64,000 nt of DNA, taken from assembly GCA_030159075.1 (NCBI GenBank), contig BROG01000136.1, positions 744,001-808,000 on the forward strand, read 5' to 3'. The position numbers were made by a program, and so were the translations under genes. Below, in pieces: positions 47,398 through 59,498 of the stretch; within the stretch, counting starts at the first letter, position 1, and each line of letters opens with the position of its first letter. This DNA is from Atrina japonica (taxonomy: Eukaryota; Mollusca; Bivalvia; Pterioida; Pinnidae). The notes beneath the pieces are model-generated. The model was given only the letters and a program-made list of their open reading frames with translations, was not told the DNA's origin and did no database searches.

Positions 47398-48030
47398 TTG
47401 CAAGTTGATACTTACTTTGTTTATATATTGTACTTACAATATAGTTTACTACAGTACTATAAGAGACAATGGATACTTACTTTGTTTATATATTGTACTT
47501 ACAATATAGATTACCACAGTATCTGTAAGAGACAATGGATACTTACTCTGTTTATATATTGTACTTACAATATAGATTACCACAGTATTATAAGAGACAA
47601 TGAATACTTACTTTGTTTATATATTGTACTTACAATATAGATTACCACAGTATCTGTAAGAGACAATGGATACTTACTTTGTTTATAAATTGTACTTACA
47701 ATATAGTTTACTACAGTATTATGAGAGACAATGGATACTTACTTTGTTTATAAATTGTACTTACAATATAGTTTACTACAGTACTATAAGAGACAATGGA
47801 TACTTACTCTTTTTATGAATTGTACTTACAATATAGTTTACTACAGTACTATGAGACAATGGATACTTACTTTGTTTATAAATTGTACTTACAATATAGT
47901 TTACTACAGTATTATAAGAGACAATGGATACTTATTTTGTTTATAAATTGTACTTACAATATAGTTTACTACAGTATTATAAGAGACAATGGATACTTAC
48001 TTTGTATATATATTGTACTTACGCTATGAC
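47398..48030. repeat. ~65-bp minisatellite, about 10 copies
   Basis: Head-to-tail units carry 'agacaatggatacttacttt', 'ttgtacttacaatatag' and 'tactacagtattataag'. The last unit is diverged near 48,010. The open frames across it (repeated YLQYSLLQYYKRQWILTL-like text) are translations of the repeat. Confidence 0.92.
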
Positions 48031-48259
48031 TTTTTTTATTGTCTTTACAATATAGTTAGAGTAACATCCGTATAACCTTGCGGGTGGAGTCTTGTGAACC
48101 CTTTCTTGATCTGGACAAGTTTAACTTTAATGTAATAAAGCATAATATTTAAATAACACTGACTAGAGTAATCGTACTTACATAAACAATTCAGAATTTC
48201 AGTGTTACCTCGGCCAGATATATCCTGTTGAGCTAGAGACCAATGAGACGACAGACAGC

Positions 48260-48800
48260 AACACGTCTGTTTCTTACCGAGATTTACTCCTTTCGATTGG
48301 AAAGGAAGGTCGTCTTCAAACTTCCCTCACAAACGCGACGATTTCAATTTTCATATCACGAACTTCCCATTTCTAAGTAGTAATATTCCATCTTCTGGTG
48401 CCTATGGCGTTTTCATTTCACAACTTATGCGTTATACCAGGGCATGCTCTTTTTATGAATGTTTAATTCTGAGAGCGAAAAGACTTGCCAATAAACTACT
48501 TACACAAGGTTACGTTATTTACCGCTTGAAATTTCGTTTAAGAAGTTTTAATGTCGATACGGGTATCTTGTTAAACATTATGAAGTCCCCCTCTCAATAA
48601 TATTAGATAGTATTCTGGAGCACGGCCACAGACAGTGACTCCCTTTCTCAAATCCTGCTTTTCACCGAACTTGACCTCTTCACCAAACTTGACCTTTTCA
48701 CCGAATTTGACATGTTCATCGTACTAGAGAAGTTCCCATGGAACATTTGCGACAGGTGTGGCATGCCAGCAGAGGATGCTGATTCCTGATCACATCTAAT
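48260..48800 (+). pseudogene. C-terminal remnant of a second PLE family
   Basis: Translation fragments (RDDFNFHI, FPFLSSNIPS, AYGVFISQLMRYTRAC, NKLLTQGY) match the same region as the 36.1-kb PLE but are clearly diverged. The 3' UTR has 'tgcttttcaccgaacttgacc' and 'ggtgtggcatgccagcagag'. These recur at 54.06-54.23 kb and are absent from the first family. From 48,801 to 49,140 nothing was recognised. Confidence 0.7.
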
Positions 48801-49139
48801 TCGTCGTGTTCTGATGGACTTGAGCTTTGATGATCAATTGGTTATTCTTCATTTGCACTTACTTGTCACCATACATACGAGAGTATCCAGTGAGTAATAA
48901 AACGTTTGTCCCGTGTGGCTTGTCAAAAACGAAAAGTGAGTAGAATCATCCGTATAATAGTCAAAAATACTCCGCCCCGCCATTTATGTGAATTGGAAAA
49001 TAATTACTATGTTTTGTAGGAGACAATGGATATACACCTACATTAGCAATGTTCTTAATCATAAAATGTTCAGTCCTATCTTCCGCCATATTTTAAATTG
49101 AAGACTACGCCTTGCATATCATATATCTATACACCTAGT

Positions 49140-50960
49140 ATCGCATCCAAGGTATTCAGGTACAAGCTGTAGTGCCTAGAAATCGACCATCTTCTACATA
49201 ACACCGTCATATGTTCATGTGCATCATCTCTCTTCATATATAATCATATCAGACGTGTCCTTGTCAACGGTGGCACTCCTATTCTTAAGAATTAAAACCT
49301 CAAAATCTTATTTTAGGAGGTGCAATATACCGCGAAGCCCGTTCCTTAATTGGCAACATAATTTCGGTTTAGTTATAAATGATGTAGCAGATCCTGAAGA
49401 CGTGAACCCGACACTTTGTCTGAATGGTTTAAATACAATAGTTGATAAAATTGCGTATTTGTATGAACACACGTTATTACTCTGTATTTATTGACCCAGA
49501 AGTGGTAACCGAGCAGACAAAGCCTCAAATAATATAGTTTTTAAAGTGTGAGGCACATTACTGTAATTGTTTATTAGAAGAACTGAGGTTTGATAATAAT
49601 TCTGGCAATCATACATACTCACATTCACCTCTTTCAAACGACGAAATCATTCACAATCATGTGTCAGTAAGTATTACCCTCGTTTGATGTGCCTACAACC
49701 GATACTGATTTTGAGCTAACATTTTAATACTGGGTACCCAAATTTCACAAAAGACCATCTACTGTACTCTCTTTGTCAATCTGTTATATACCAGGCTATA
49801 TCTACTGTAATCTCTCCTCTATTCCAGCTATATATCGGCAATATACAGAGTATTGTACTCTCCATTCTATTATATACCAGTAATTGTTCTACAAAATATT
49901 TATCTTTACTCCTTACCAACATACTGCAGCCGCTAAGGAGAAACTTTGGCAATACTATACGGTTGCTTATTCCAGAAGTGGTGTAAATCAGATGTTGATA
50001 CACTTAAAAGTTCTGAACAACTTTTAGAAAATTTAAAGGTATACAATTTTTCTCAAATCCACAGCATCAATACATATTATTTTTCTACTCTTTACACAAC
50101 AATTCCACATGAAAAATTAAAAGAGATATTTTTAGTATCATCTACAACTGTTTTTCCTCTAAAGGTGGGATTCGAAAATTTAGATATCTAGTAATTGGTT
50201 ATCATGATAGTTATTTTGTTAAACACAGCTCTGATTCTACACATAAATACACTGAAGTTGATATAAAGCGATGCTGGAATTTGTAATAGACAATATATTT
50301 GTAATGTACGGAAACAATGTCTTTAAACAAACTGTTGGGATTCTTAAATTTGACATTTAGATATAATAGTCCAGTCATTTTAGCCCAAAAATTGCCAATC
50401 TTGCAACTAATTGCAAAAGAATTGTTTTCAATGATTTTGATTTCACTAATATGTGTACTACAACATAAAAAAAATCGAATGTTCTTCTTGAAGAGGAAAT
50501 ACTATAATGTCAATGAATAATGACAATTTACTGACAAGTTGCGATGTGATATATCCCAACAAACTAGAATTAAAGATAAAACTGAATAAAACACAAACGC
50601 TTGCTACTTAGACATTCTACTTACGATAGACATGAAATTCTCATCATGTGGCGTTTATATTTTAAAAATGATCCGATATATCAGGGGCGAGTTCTGCACA
50701 TGAACATTTCATGTACAGAGATAAATTAATACTGACAAAATATTGACACAGGGATATAAAAAACCGCGTTTATCAACTTTCCATAATTTTTTGGGTATAA
50801 TAGTCTTGTTTGCGATTGGCGGTTGTTGAGACGGCTGTAACGAATTGGGACGTGGGTTCGTTCCTCATTTATTTCGTTTTGATTTGACTGGGTAATTACG
50901 GCGGTTGTGACCGGTCAACAGGGGATGCTTACTCATCCATGTCACCTGATCCCACCTCTT
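49140..50960 (+). pseudogene. Nearly full-length but heavily decayed PLE
   Basis: It runs colinear with the 25.66-23.75-kb copy. N-terminal pieces lie at about 49,170-49,500 and RT pieces at about 49,690-50,350 (FSTLYTTIPHEKLKE). The C-terminal pieces are weak, and the 'gggatgcttactcatccatg' 3' UTR segment is near 50,940. Stops and indels occur throughout. A block at about 49,755-49,915 is foreign to the element and resembles the 41.1-kb minisatellite. Confidence 0.75.
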
Positions 50961-51072
50961 GAACGATCCTTACCACACTTCCCATGGATATGACAGAGGG
51001 TCAGTTGAAGTGTATTTGACTGTCTGTTTTCCGAAAAATCAAGGCTTTTGATTGGTCAAAATTTCAGAATTG

Positions 51073-51720
51073 TCTGATTTTGATGAAATTTAGAATTTAT
51101 CGGCATTAAAGGATTGCGATTTCAATTGTATGGGTTTCGTTGCCGTCTATGGCAAATTGAGGCTTCTGATTGGTTGAAATTTCAAAATTGTCTGATTTTG
51201 ATAAAATTTCGAATTTATAAGTATCAAGGGATTGCGATTTCAATTGTATGAGTTTCTTGATTGTTTATGGCAAACCGATACTTCTGACTGATCAAATTTC
51301 TAAATTGTCTGATTTTGATGAAATTTGAAATGTATAGGTATCAAGGGGGGATTGCGATTTAAATCGTATGAGTTTCTTTGCCATCTATGGCAAACCGAGG
51401 CTTCTGATTGGTTGAAATTTAAACATTTTCCGATTTTGATTAAATTTAGAATTTATGGGTATCGAGGGATTGTGATTTTAATGGTATGGATTTCATTGTC
51501 ATCTGTAGCCAACTGAAGCTTCTAATTTAAATGTCCGATTTTTATGAAATTTGGAATTTATGGGTCTTAAGGGATTGCAATTTCAATGGTATTTGTTTTG
51601 TTGTCGTCTATGGCAACCCGGGCCTTCTAAATGGTCAAAATGTCAAAATTGTCTGATTTTAATGAAATTTGAAATTTACTAGTATCAGCGATTGCAGTTT
51701 CAGTCTTATGGCTTTTATTC
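51073..51720. repeat. ~118-bp tandem repeat, about six copies
   Basis: Landmark 'gattttgatgaaattt' or a variant recurs near 51,075, 51,192, 51,310, 51,428, 51,535 and 51,655. Each is followed by 'attgcgatttcaattgtatg' and 'tatggcaaa(c/t)'. Identity falls toward the end. Confidence 0.8.
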
Positions 51721-51944
51721 CTCAAAACCTGTGAAGAACAATTGCAGTTTTGATAAATGCTGATTGATATCAACACGACTTGTTCCAAAGCTTGGGGCAC
51801 ATCATGTAACAGAACCCTGTTAAAAAAAGCCCTTCTTGTCGTTACGATATAGTTTGATGTAGTGTTTTGTAAGAGGCAATGTGTATTTACCTTGTTTGCA
51901 TAATGTCTTTTCGTTTAAAATGCAATTGTCTCTTATGTAGCATT

Positions 51945-52160
51945 TCACCTCCCTAGCCTCGTCGTTAGAGCATCACGCTTTTGAACCACAAAGTCTCTCT
52001 CACTTCTTGTCGGCGTAGAATTGAACCCCACTGGAACCTAAGATGATTGAGAAAGTTCGCCAGTTACCACGCGGAAGGCCGGTGGTCTTGCCTCCACCAA
52101 GAAAGCTGGTCGCCACCATATAACTGAAACATTGTTGACTGTCGTAAATATTCAAAATCA
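51945..52160 (+). mobile_element. tRNA-derived SINE, diverged
   Basis: The head has 'agcctcgtcgttagagcatc' (box A area) and a weak box B. The body has 'gttcgccagttacc' and 'accatataactgaaacattg', shared with the 53.2- and 55.9-kb copies. Confidence 0.6.
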
Positions 52161-52660
52161 GAATGAAAACCTTTCAAAGTTGTCATATTTTTACGTATAC
52201 TACCCGAGTTTACCTGACCATTATCACAATGCATTCAACTACATAGTCGGTCAGATGATTATTCTCGAAATAAAGAAAACACAACGATGAATAAATACAA
52301 TGAACTTTATTGTATAAGAAAGACGAATGTTTATCACCTTAACTAATTAACTAAATGGGAATTATAACATAGAAGAAGATTTCTTATCAAGAAGTATATC
52401 CAAAATAGAATTAAAAATTAAACACATTTCTTTGACATACCAGAACATTTTGTACAATTTTCACACTTTGATAGAATATAATTTATTGAATAACAATACA
52501 TTGGAAGGTCACATATGTAAAAGTAAAATAAATTAGGATTGGATTTCAGATAGAAACATTTTTAAAAATTGTGAAATATTTTCAGAAATCTATAAAAGTT
52601 TAGATTGATGTAGACTGCAAATAATATAAATAAAACGAAATTATTACCAACCAACCAGTC
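52161..52660. other. No recognisable feature
   Basis: A/T-rich non-coding sequence between a SINE and a possible signal-peptide exon. Confidence 0.5.
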
Positions 52661-52738
52661 AATACGTAAAGAAATATATACATTGCATATGCTGAAATCA
52701 TGGAATGTCTTATCTTCATGAAGAAACGCAATCGCACT
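52660..52738 (-). other. Possible first exon with signal-anchor-like peptide
   Basis: On the minus strand a pyrimidine-rich TTTCTGTTTCAG acceptor is followed after 17 bases by an ATG opening MKIRHSMISAYAMYIFLYVL. That stretch is basic and then hydrophobic. GT donors are possible after the ACTG or TTGG that follows. This resembles the signal exon of WSC gene 2 in layout, but no downstream exon is found. It may be chance. Confidence 0.2.
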
Positions 52739-53164
52739 GAAACAGAAAAAAAGTATACATAGTTTCTGGAGGTATTTAAGTATAATGTGTACAAGACTAG
52801 TACACAGATATTTATCATTAGCATTATAAATCGATACAATATATAATTTTTAAATACTGTACATGAACTGTAGTCATATAAATACATGTATGGTTAAGGA
52901 ACAGGTTTACACAATGAGTCGACATTCAATCATAACGAGGTTGAAAGAATATTTTTGGCTCCTGATTATTCGAAATACGGAAATACATAGTCAGTGCGAG
53001 GGAAAATCACTTTTTAAAATAGATAGTATTGTTTTTGGTTTATAGCAGAAACAATGTTCCTCTTTATGTGACATTGCACAATTCTATATATATTTTCATT
53101 CCTTGCAATCGTCGGTAATTCTGAGAGTCTACGAAACAATAAAGTTATGCCAACTAGATGGCTA

Positions 53165-53385
53165 GGGTCTAGATGACCCAGTGGTTAGAGAATTGCACTT
53201 TAAACTTGTTATCTCTGGTGGTCATTGCTGGGGTCCCGCTAGAAGCTAAGCTGATCTTGTAACAACATTTGTCAGCTTACTTGCGGAGGAACATTGTTCT
53301 CTTCCGTTGTACCCTGACTTTCGTCCCAGGCATTAAAACTGGCAACCATCATATGGCTGAAAATTAGCTGAGTGTGACATAAAAT
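53165..53385 (+). mobile_element. tRNA-derived SINE
   Basis: Head 'gacccagtggttagagaatt', a GC-rich arm, then body 'cagcttacttgcggaggaac' and 'accatcatatggctgaaaat'. It is related to the 55.9-kb copy. Confidence 0.65.
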
Positions 53386-53606
53386 TACATCTGATCAAAC
53401 AAATTAAATAGATAGTGTATTGCAAATATGAAACAAAACACCTTGGCCAATATGAATTGCAGAACTGATCAGAGAATTATAATAACACGTATCACACGTT
53501 CCAGTTAATTTGTCCTTTTTGTATGTTTTCTTAACAACTCAATAGTTTTGACCTTTTTAACTTTGGTATTATGCTTTAAAAATTCGAACATTATTCCACT
53601 CACTAT

Positions 53607-53750
53607 TTAAATCTTGTAGACAGACATTCTCCATGTCCCTCCGCATATTTGATTTTTGTCTCCCCGGCAAGCAGTAGCACATTCTGATTCTGGACGTGTA
53701 CCAAATCCAGGTTTACTTATATGATTCCCACAGAAACATTGGGTACTATA
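53607..53750 (-). CDS. WSC gene 1, terminal exon B with stop
   Basis: This last coding exon of the right-hand WSC gene follows a TTTATTACAG acceptor. It reads YSTQCFCGNHISKPGFG..., then CATACRGDKNQICGG and TWRMSVYKI before a TAA at 53,607-53,609. It has the five cysteines of the C-terminal WSC half. It starts in phase 0, matching the phase-0 end of the 58.2-kb A exon. The protein therefore ends right after its last WSC domain, with no transmembrane segment, so it is probably secreted. The intron to the 58.2-kb exon is about 4.4 kb and holds a PLE scrap, a SINE and a decayed PLE. Confidence 0.85.
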   Translation of the reverse strand, partial: YSTQCFCGNHISKPGFGTRPESECATACRGDKNQICGGTWRMSVYKI

Positions 53751-54059
53751 CTGTAATAAAAGTAAGCAGTTTACATCAATTTTACAATTATTACACTGCA
53801 AAAAAGGGTTAAATCAACCATGATACGGCACCCAGCATTTATCGAATACCATATGCCAATCCCCGCTTTTGTCAAACCCCACAACCCTTTATTGTATCCC
53901 AATAACGCCCCTTGTTTTCATTCCACCTACCACAATTGTTTCTCTTCTAGCAGAGATCAACACCATACCCAAATACGCTTCTGTGACATAGCAGACCTAA
54001 CTGGGAACAATTCTAAGGATTTTAAAATTGTAAATATATAGGTAGGTTTTATGCGCCGT

Positions 54060-54232
54060 ACAAACCAATCATGCTTTTCACCGAACTTGACCTCATCATC
54101 AAACCTGACCTTTTTACCGAATTTGACCCGTTCATCGAACTAGAGAGTTTTCCATGGAACATTTGCGACGGGTGTGGCATGCCAGCAGACGCTGACTCCT
54201 TCCGGACACCTGGTCTTATCCCTTTTGGGGTT
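54060..54232 (+). mobile_element. Solo 3' end of the second PLE family
   Basis: It shares 'tgcttttcaccgaacttgac', 'ttccatggaacatttgcgac' and 'ggtgtggcatgccagcagac' with 48.65-48.8 kb. No coding sequence remains. Confidence 0.65.
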
Positions 54233-54661
54233 CGTAATTGTTCTTCATGTTGAGACCATTTGCACATCTAATTCGCCTTGTTATAATGGACTTGAGTTTT
54301 GATTATTGATTGGTACTTCTTCAATTTTACTTCGTAATTTTAGATTTATGTGTCCCATCCAACACGATAAGAAGGATTTAGAATAGGCAATGCGTGGATG
54401 TTCTTTATAAAACTAAAACCTCTGTTTGCCTACAGTTATTTCAAATTTAGAAAAAACACCATTATAAAATTCTTTAACAAGTGTTTTAAGGAAAGATAAG
54501 CTTTAAGTAATGTAATAAATGCTTATGTATCAACCATAAAGGGACGCAAATGCGGGATATGCATTTAAATAAAATGCAAAAGAATACATCTAAAACATAG
54601 AATCTAGTCAGAAGTGGAAAAGGAAATGTAACGGTTTTACAAATACCTCTATATGAAATGA

Positions 54662-54698
<37 letters not shown>

Positions 54699-55170
54699 GA
54701 TAATATTAACATATTTACGATAATTCAACAATTATCACAAAATGATTTCTGTTATTTACAGTTTCCCAGCACATTCAGTCAAGGAAACTATACGTTGTGT
54801 TTTCTTACTTGTCAATCGTTTTCTACCGCCACATTTTAAAAATGACACATTTTATTCTATACAAGTTATTAATTGCTGGTTTCTTTAGAACATATTTTAT
54901 AATGTCATAACAATTCTATATATCCATTGCATTTCGAGTTACTTTATACTTTTATAAGCACTACAAAATTAGAATTAATCCCGTATTTAAGGTAGATAAT
55001 TAGACGTATAGTAATCCCAGGACTGTTTAGCCTAATATTATATCGTGCTTAAATTAGATTATTATATTTTTAGTCATCTCAGGATTTAAACATGTAGTTT
55101 CACTTTTCATTTGATTTTCATTGTTCTTATCTCATCCTACATTTATATGATTCAACACATAAATAAGCGT

Positions 55171-55220
<50 letters not shown>

Positions 55221-55915
55221 ATCCAACGAACTATGAACTAGAAAGGAAAGATGGCACAGAATCATACTTTCATACTTTGACATTTCAGTTACTCTAGACA
55301 ACGACTGAACATTAACAACTAAGGACCATTCTACCATTGTGACACATTTTCGTGTGGGTGAAGGCAATCAAGTATATCACCGTTCAAAAAGAAACTATTC
55401 ATATAACATTAAACTCTTTCATAAAGGTTGAATTATAAAATGAATGGACATTTACGAAAATGTTAGGACTATTAAAAATATGAAAAACTGAGTTGAATTA
55501 TCGGAGTTAATCCTTTCCCTGATGTCTTGATACGGGTGCTGTATAAACTGTCTTAAAAATCAAAGTTAATAAAAATGCAAAAATAATTGAGTGGAATAAT
55601 ACTCTAAAAAAACATAATAAAAGTCTATTCATAAAAAATCACGGCAGTTTGAATATTTTTAAAAGATAACTGTTTTCTTTAAAAAATCGTTTCACAATAT
55701 TTTTTCATGACCGAAACGATATTACTGAAGTGACACATTTATAGAACGATAACTCTCATAGGACAAAGTCCCTACGTCATGATGAAAGTCGCGAGCTATC
55801 CTTTCAATGTTAACCAGGTTATTTCATTTCCAAGGAAGAAGGTAGCGAGAAATAAGACTGTACGTTTCCGAAATTATGTGCGTATGTTTTTCATTGTCAT
55901 TACCGAACGGTCTGG
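54233..55915. other. Intron of WSC gene 1 with microsatellites only
   Basis: It holds (ATT)n at about 54,662-54,699 and (GC)n(TG)n at about 55,171-55,220. The rest is A/T-rich with no recognised exon or element. Confidence 0.5.
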
Positions 55916-56150
55916 GGGGCCTCCGTGGCCGAGTGGTTAGAGCATTGCGCTTTAAATCACAAGGCCTCTCACCGCTAGAGTCGTTCCGAATTATGTGGGA
56001 AAGTTTGCCAGTTTACTTGAGGAAGTTCGGTGGTCTTTACCCGGGTAACCAGGGTTTCTCCCCCACCAATAAAAACTGGACACCATCATATGACTGAAAG
56101 ATTGTTCAGTATGGCGTTAAACAAAAAAATCAAATCAAATAAAATCAAAC
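55915..56150 (+). mobile_element. tRNA-Ser-like SINE, well preserved
   Basis: The head 'gcctccgtggccgagtggtt' gives a good box A and an extra-long anticodon/variable region, with a degenerate box B near 55,977. The body contains 'ccagtttacttgaggaagtt', 'ggtttctcccccaccaataa' and 'accatcatatgactgaaaga'. It ends in a 'gcgttaaacaaaaaaatcaa' A-rich tail. This is the clearest SINE of the window. Confidence 0.8.
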
Positions 56151-56339
56151 CGAACGGTCTGTGCAAGAATTATGAAAAGTGTTGCTATCGTTATTCTTTC
56201 ATGGCACTAAAATACTGTTGTGTATGTTTGATAAACCGTTCACTTTCCACTTAGCAAACTTTCGTATCGCTCATATCAAAAGAAATTTGAGAAAAAAATC
56301 ATTACCAAAGCCTGTCATTACCGATACATGTGGAACCTT

Positions 56340-57315
56340 ATTCACAAAGAAACTTAAGTCTAAGACGTGCGCTTAAGTGCAGCCCTAAGAGTACGTCCAT
56401 ATTTACAATGGAACTTAGATTGACACTTAAGTGTGAAGTTTCTGCGTAAGTCTAAGACAACTCAGACCACCCTTAAGTATAATGTTATTGTCGTAACCAA
56501 CTAAAGCCAGTATATTATTGGACAAATTGTTACAATATTGTAAGATAAATGTATCGGGTATGCGAGTTTATTAATACGCTCGTCGTGCACATAATCGAAA
56601 AATCTATTTACACAGCTATTGTATATTATTATATAGGGTTATTGAGGGTCTATTACAGTATTAGAGAGAACATGGCGCACACATTCTGATTATTTCCCTT
56701 AATTTGGTCACATGATCGACCTGCACACATCTATTTACCTATTATCATCATCGTCATGTTGTCCTCGTGAATTTGTTGTTTTTCATAGATAATTTGTTTT
56801 CTAAGTGCGTACAAATACCGATTTTTCAAGCCAGTCGTCACATGTATAAAAATAAACAAAAAAACATCTGCTAAACAGCATGTGTTGTCAAAAGCCGAGT
56901 GACTGACTCCTTGTCTTGGAATTATATAAACTGCATAACATACCCATGCACTCGATTTTAGTTTTATTAATGAAATCAGTGTCGGATGGATTTTTATCTA
57001 TATCACATAAGTCTTATTGTTAACTTGTTTACAAGTTGCAATGTCAAAATAATTACAAAGGCGTCCATGTATCGATAGTGATTAAAGTGAGCGAAATGTA
57101 AATAGATTGTTTGGGTTAGGTAAAACCACTAGATTCAGATTCTAGCATGACGTCATTTCAGTGGGTTCGGTTATATTACGCAGGCGCAAATATCCGTTGC
57201 AAATGTAAACATTGGTCTTCAGTGTGAGACTTACGACCCTTTCCTGTTCCTACACTTAAGCATGAAAGCGGACTTACGAATACATTTGTGAATATGTCTT
57301 AAGTGTAGACGTATC
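56340..57315. repeat. Region bounded by opposed CTTAAGT-rich motifs
   Basis: The left part (56,345-56,475) has several 'aagtctaagac' and 'cttaag' motifs; the right part (57,225-57,315) has 'gacttacga' and 'cttaagtgtag' in opposite sense. Identity is too low to define inverted repeats with certainty. No coding sequence is seen between. Confidence 0.3.
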
Positions 57316-57339
57316 CAGAAATTTTTGAATATCTAGTCA

Positions 57340-58020
57340 TAGTCTTCAGGATACTTATTTTGTCCAACATCACTCTGATTCTACACATAGATACACTGAA
57401 GTTGATATAAAACGATGTTGGAATTTCTAATAGACAATATAATTGTTATGTTCGGAGACGTGGTCTTTCAACAAACTGTCGGTATTCCTATGTGAACATA
57501 TTGTACCCCTTTATTGACTGACCTGTTCTTTTATTCATACGAAGCAGACTTCATTTAGAAACTGTTGAAGCAAAGGGAGGAAAAGCTAGCGGTGTCCTTT
57601 AATTTGACATTTAGATATATCGACGACTTTTTGTCAATTAATAATGATAATTGTTATACATATGGCAACCCTTTATATTGCAGTGAACTAGAAATAAAAG
57701 ATACAACAGAATCAAGCTCATTTTAGTTACTATAAACACAGATGGAAATTAACAACTAAGCTATCCCCCCAAACGCGAAGATTTCGGCCTTCCTATTGTA
57801 AATTGTCCACGTTCAAGGAGGAATATTTCACAATAACCCGAATATGGAGTTTATATTTCACAAATGAACCGATTTGCCTGTGTCTGTTCAACGCAAGAAC
57901 AATTTATATAGACAGGTAAACTACTCCCTGACAAATTATTGACACAGGAATATCGAAAACCGCGTTAAATGTCAATGTTCTGCAAGTTTTACGGTCGGTA
58001 TAATAGTCTTGTTAAGAAAT
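57340..58020 (+). pseudogene. Decayed PLE, RT and C-terminal part
   Basis: It is colinear with 24.68-24.02 kb: first a degraded copy of the segment before IPMGTN (stop in place of a glycine), then an intact RYIDDF near 57,615-57,632, then broken C-terminal pieces to 'ggtcggtataatagtcttgt'. It lies in the last intron of WSC gene 1, opposite to the gene. Confidence 0.75.
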
Positions 58021-58161
58021 ATGATCAAGGCTCGTATTTATAAACGTTCTAAGAATTTTAGATAAGTTATATTCTTAAATTCCGTTGTACAAAATTTCTA
58101 ATCTTAGTAATTCTTAGCTAAGCGGTTCGTAACCTGCTAAAATATATGTCTATAAAATTAC

Positions 58162-58295
58162 TTCAACACCACAATAGTTAAATCCGCCTCTTCTACAAAC
58201 GTCTGTACATTTCTGTACCGTCATACCATTGCTCGAGGTTGATTGGCCGTCTAGTAATCGAGCAGACTTATCCAAATAACATCCCAAGTAGACTC
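58162..58295 (-). CDS. WSC gene 1, exon A of last WSC domain
   Basis: A 134-nt exon encodes VYLGCYLDKSARLL, then SNGMTVQKCTDVCRR, and ends GFNYCGVE, with the three expected cysteines plus an extra one near the end. The acceptor is TTATTTAG. The donor reads GAA then GTAATT, while paralogues read CAG then GTAA, so the last codon differs. The length equals the 61.8- and 17.6-kb A exons, the frame is open, and the exon joins in phase to the 53.6-kb terminal exon. Confidence 0.82.
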
Positions 58296-58424
58296 CTAAA
58301 TAAAAAACAAGCAATTTAATATATATACATAAATTTTACAAAATTTAATTTATCCAAAATAATTTTATTCAATAACAACGACATTAAAAGCATTCTTCCA
58401 GGAAGATTCTTTTTCTACATTTTT

Positions 58425-58782
58425 AAAAATATTATATATATTAATTTATAAGAATGAAATAATATTATAAATATTATAAATATATAGTTTATAAATATAA
58501 TAATATTATAATTATATGTGTAATTTAATATAAAAATAATTATTATATTATTAATATAATAGTATATTTATTGTTTAATTAATAAAATAAAATATTTAAA
58601 TTATTATAAATTATATTTTATATTATAATATATAATTATATATTATATTATATTATATATTTATAATATATATAAAAATATATATTAAAAATAATTAAAA
58701 ATATAAAATAATTAAATTATAATATTATATAATAATAATATTATTTATATTTATTATATTAAATATATTATATATTTAATAC
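58425..58782. repeat. A/T-only tract inserted beside a WSC exon
   Basis: About 350 bp of irregular A/T sequence directly abut the B exon. The duplicated copy of this intron (61,894-62,038) lacks it, so it is an insertion or expansion in this copy. It resembles the 11.9-12.6-kb tract. Confidence 0.85.
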
Positions 58783-58942
58783 CTCTAGGCTTATCAAATT
58801 TCAGTTTGTAGACATTCATTCTCCATGTTCCACCACATTTCTGATTTTTGTCACCACTGCATTTTGCACTGCATTCGGATTCTGGTTTTTTATCGTATCC
58901 TGGTTTATGTATGTTATTTCCACAAAAGCACTGATAAGAGTA
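58783..58942 (-). CDS. WSC gene 1, exon B (penultimate domain)
   Basis: A 160-nt exon reads YSYQCFCGNNIHKPGYDKK, then CSAKCSGDKNQKCGG and TWRMNVYKLKFDK, with five cysteines. The acceptor is TTTTGTAG. The donor, GAG then GTATTA, uses the first bases of the A/T tract. It is 12 nt longer than other B exons, keeping the phase. With the 131-nt A exon at 60.4 kb it makes a 97-codon module. Confidence 0.85.
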
Positions 58943-59443
58943 CTACAAAAGAAAATCAAATGTAATTCAAGGACGGTTACTATACCGATTCATATCAAAA
59001 TGAATTATCATCTGTCTCAAAAACATCAAAATATATGATAGGTAAAACATTCCCGTTTACTTGAGTTAAGTTTAATATTAGGAACACGCCTAACTATTCC
59101 GTGTTTCACATGAATGATACGTCTAATGCAGAACATTAAAATCGGCTTAATATGAATCATTATTTCTACACAAGCCAATGAAATTCCGCCTTTTGAATGA
59201 TGAACCCATTGCTATCATAAACAAATAGGTACCTATTATTACTATAAATCCATTATCATAAAAAAACAATAGAAACCCATTAATATAATAAACAACTGTA
59301 TACCCATAATTATCATAATCAGTATGTAGTCATTGATATCATAAATCATAATATACCAAGTATTATCATGAATCAGAATGTACCTATTGCTATCGTAAAT
59401 CGATTTGTACTCATTTTTGTCAGCAATCAATGTGTTTCGAATG

Positions 59444-59444
<1 letters not shown>

Positions 59445-59492
<48 letters not shown>
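59445..59492. repeat. (GA)n microsatellite in WSC gene 1 intron
   Basis: About 22 GA units. At the equivalent place in the duplicated copy (62.8 kb) there is (TA)n followed by (GA)n. Confidence 0.9.

Positions 59493-59498
<6 letters not shown>

Noticed and set aside
47398..48030. CRISPR array or repeat protein
   Set aside because: The units are contiguous ~65-bp direct repeats without unique spacers, in a eukaryotic setting. The open frames only follow the repeat.
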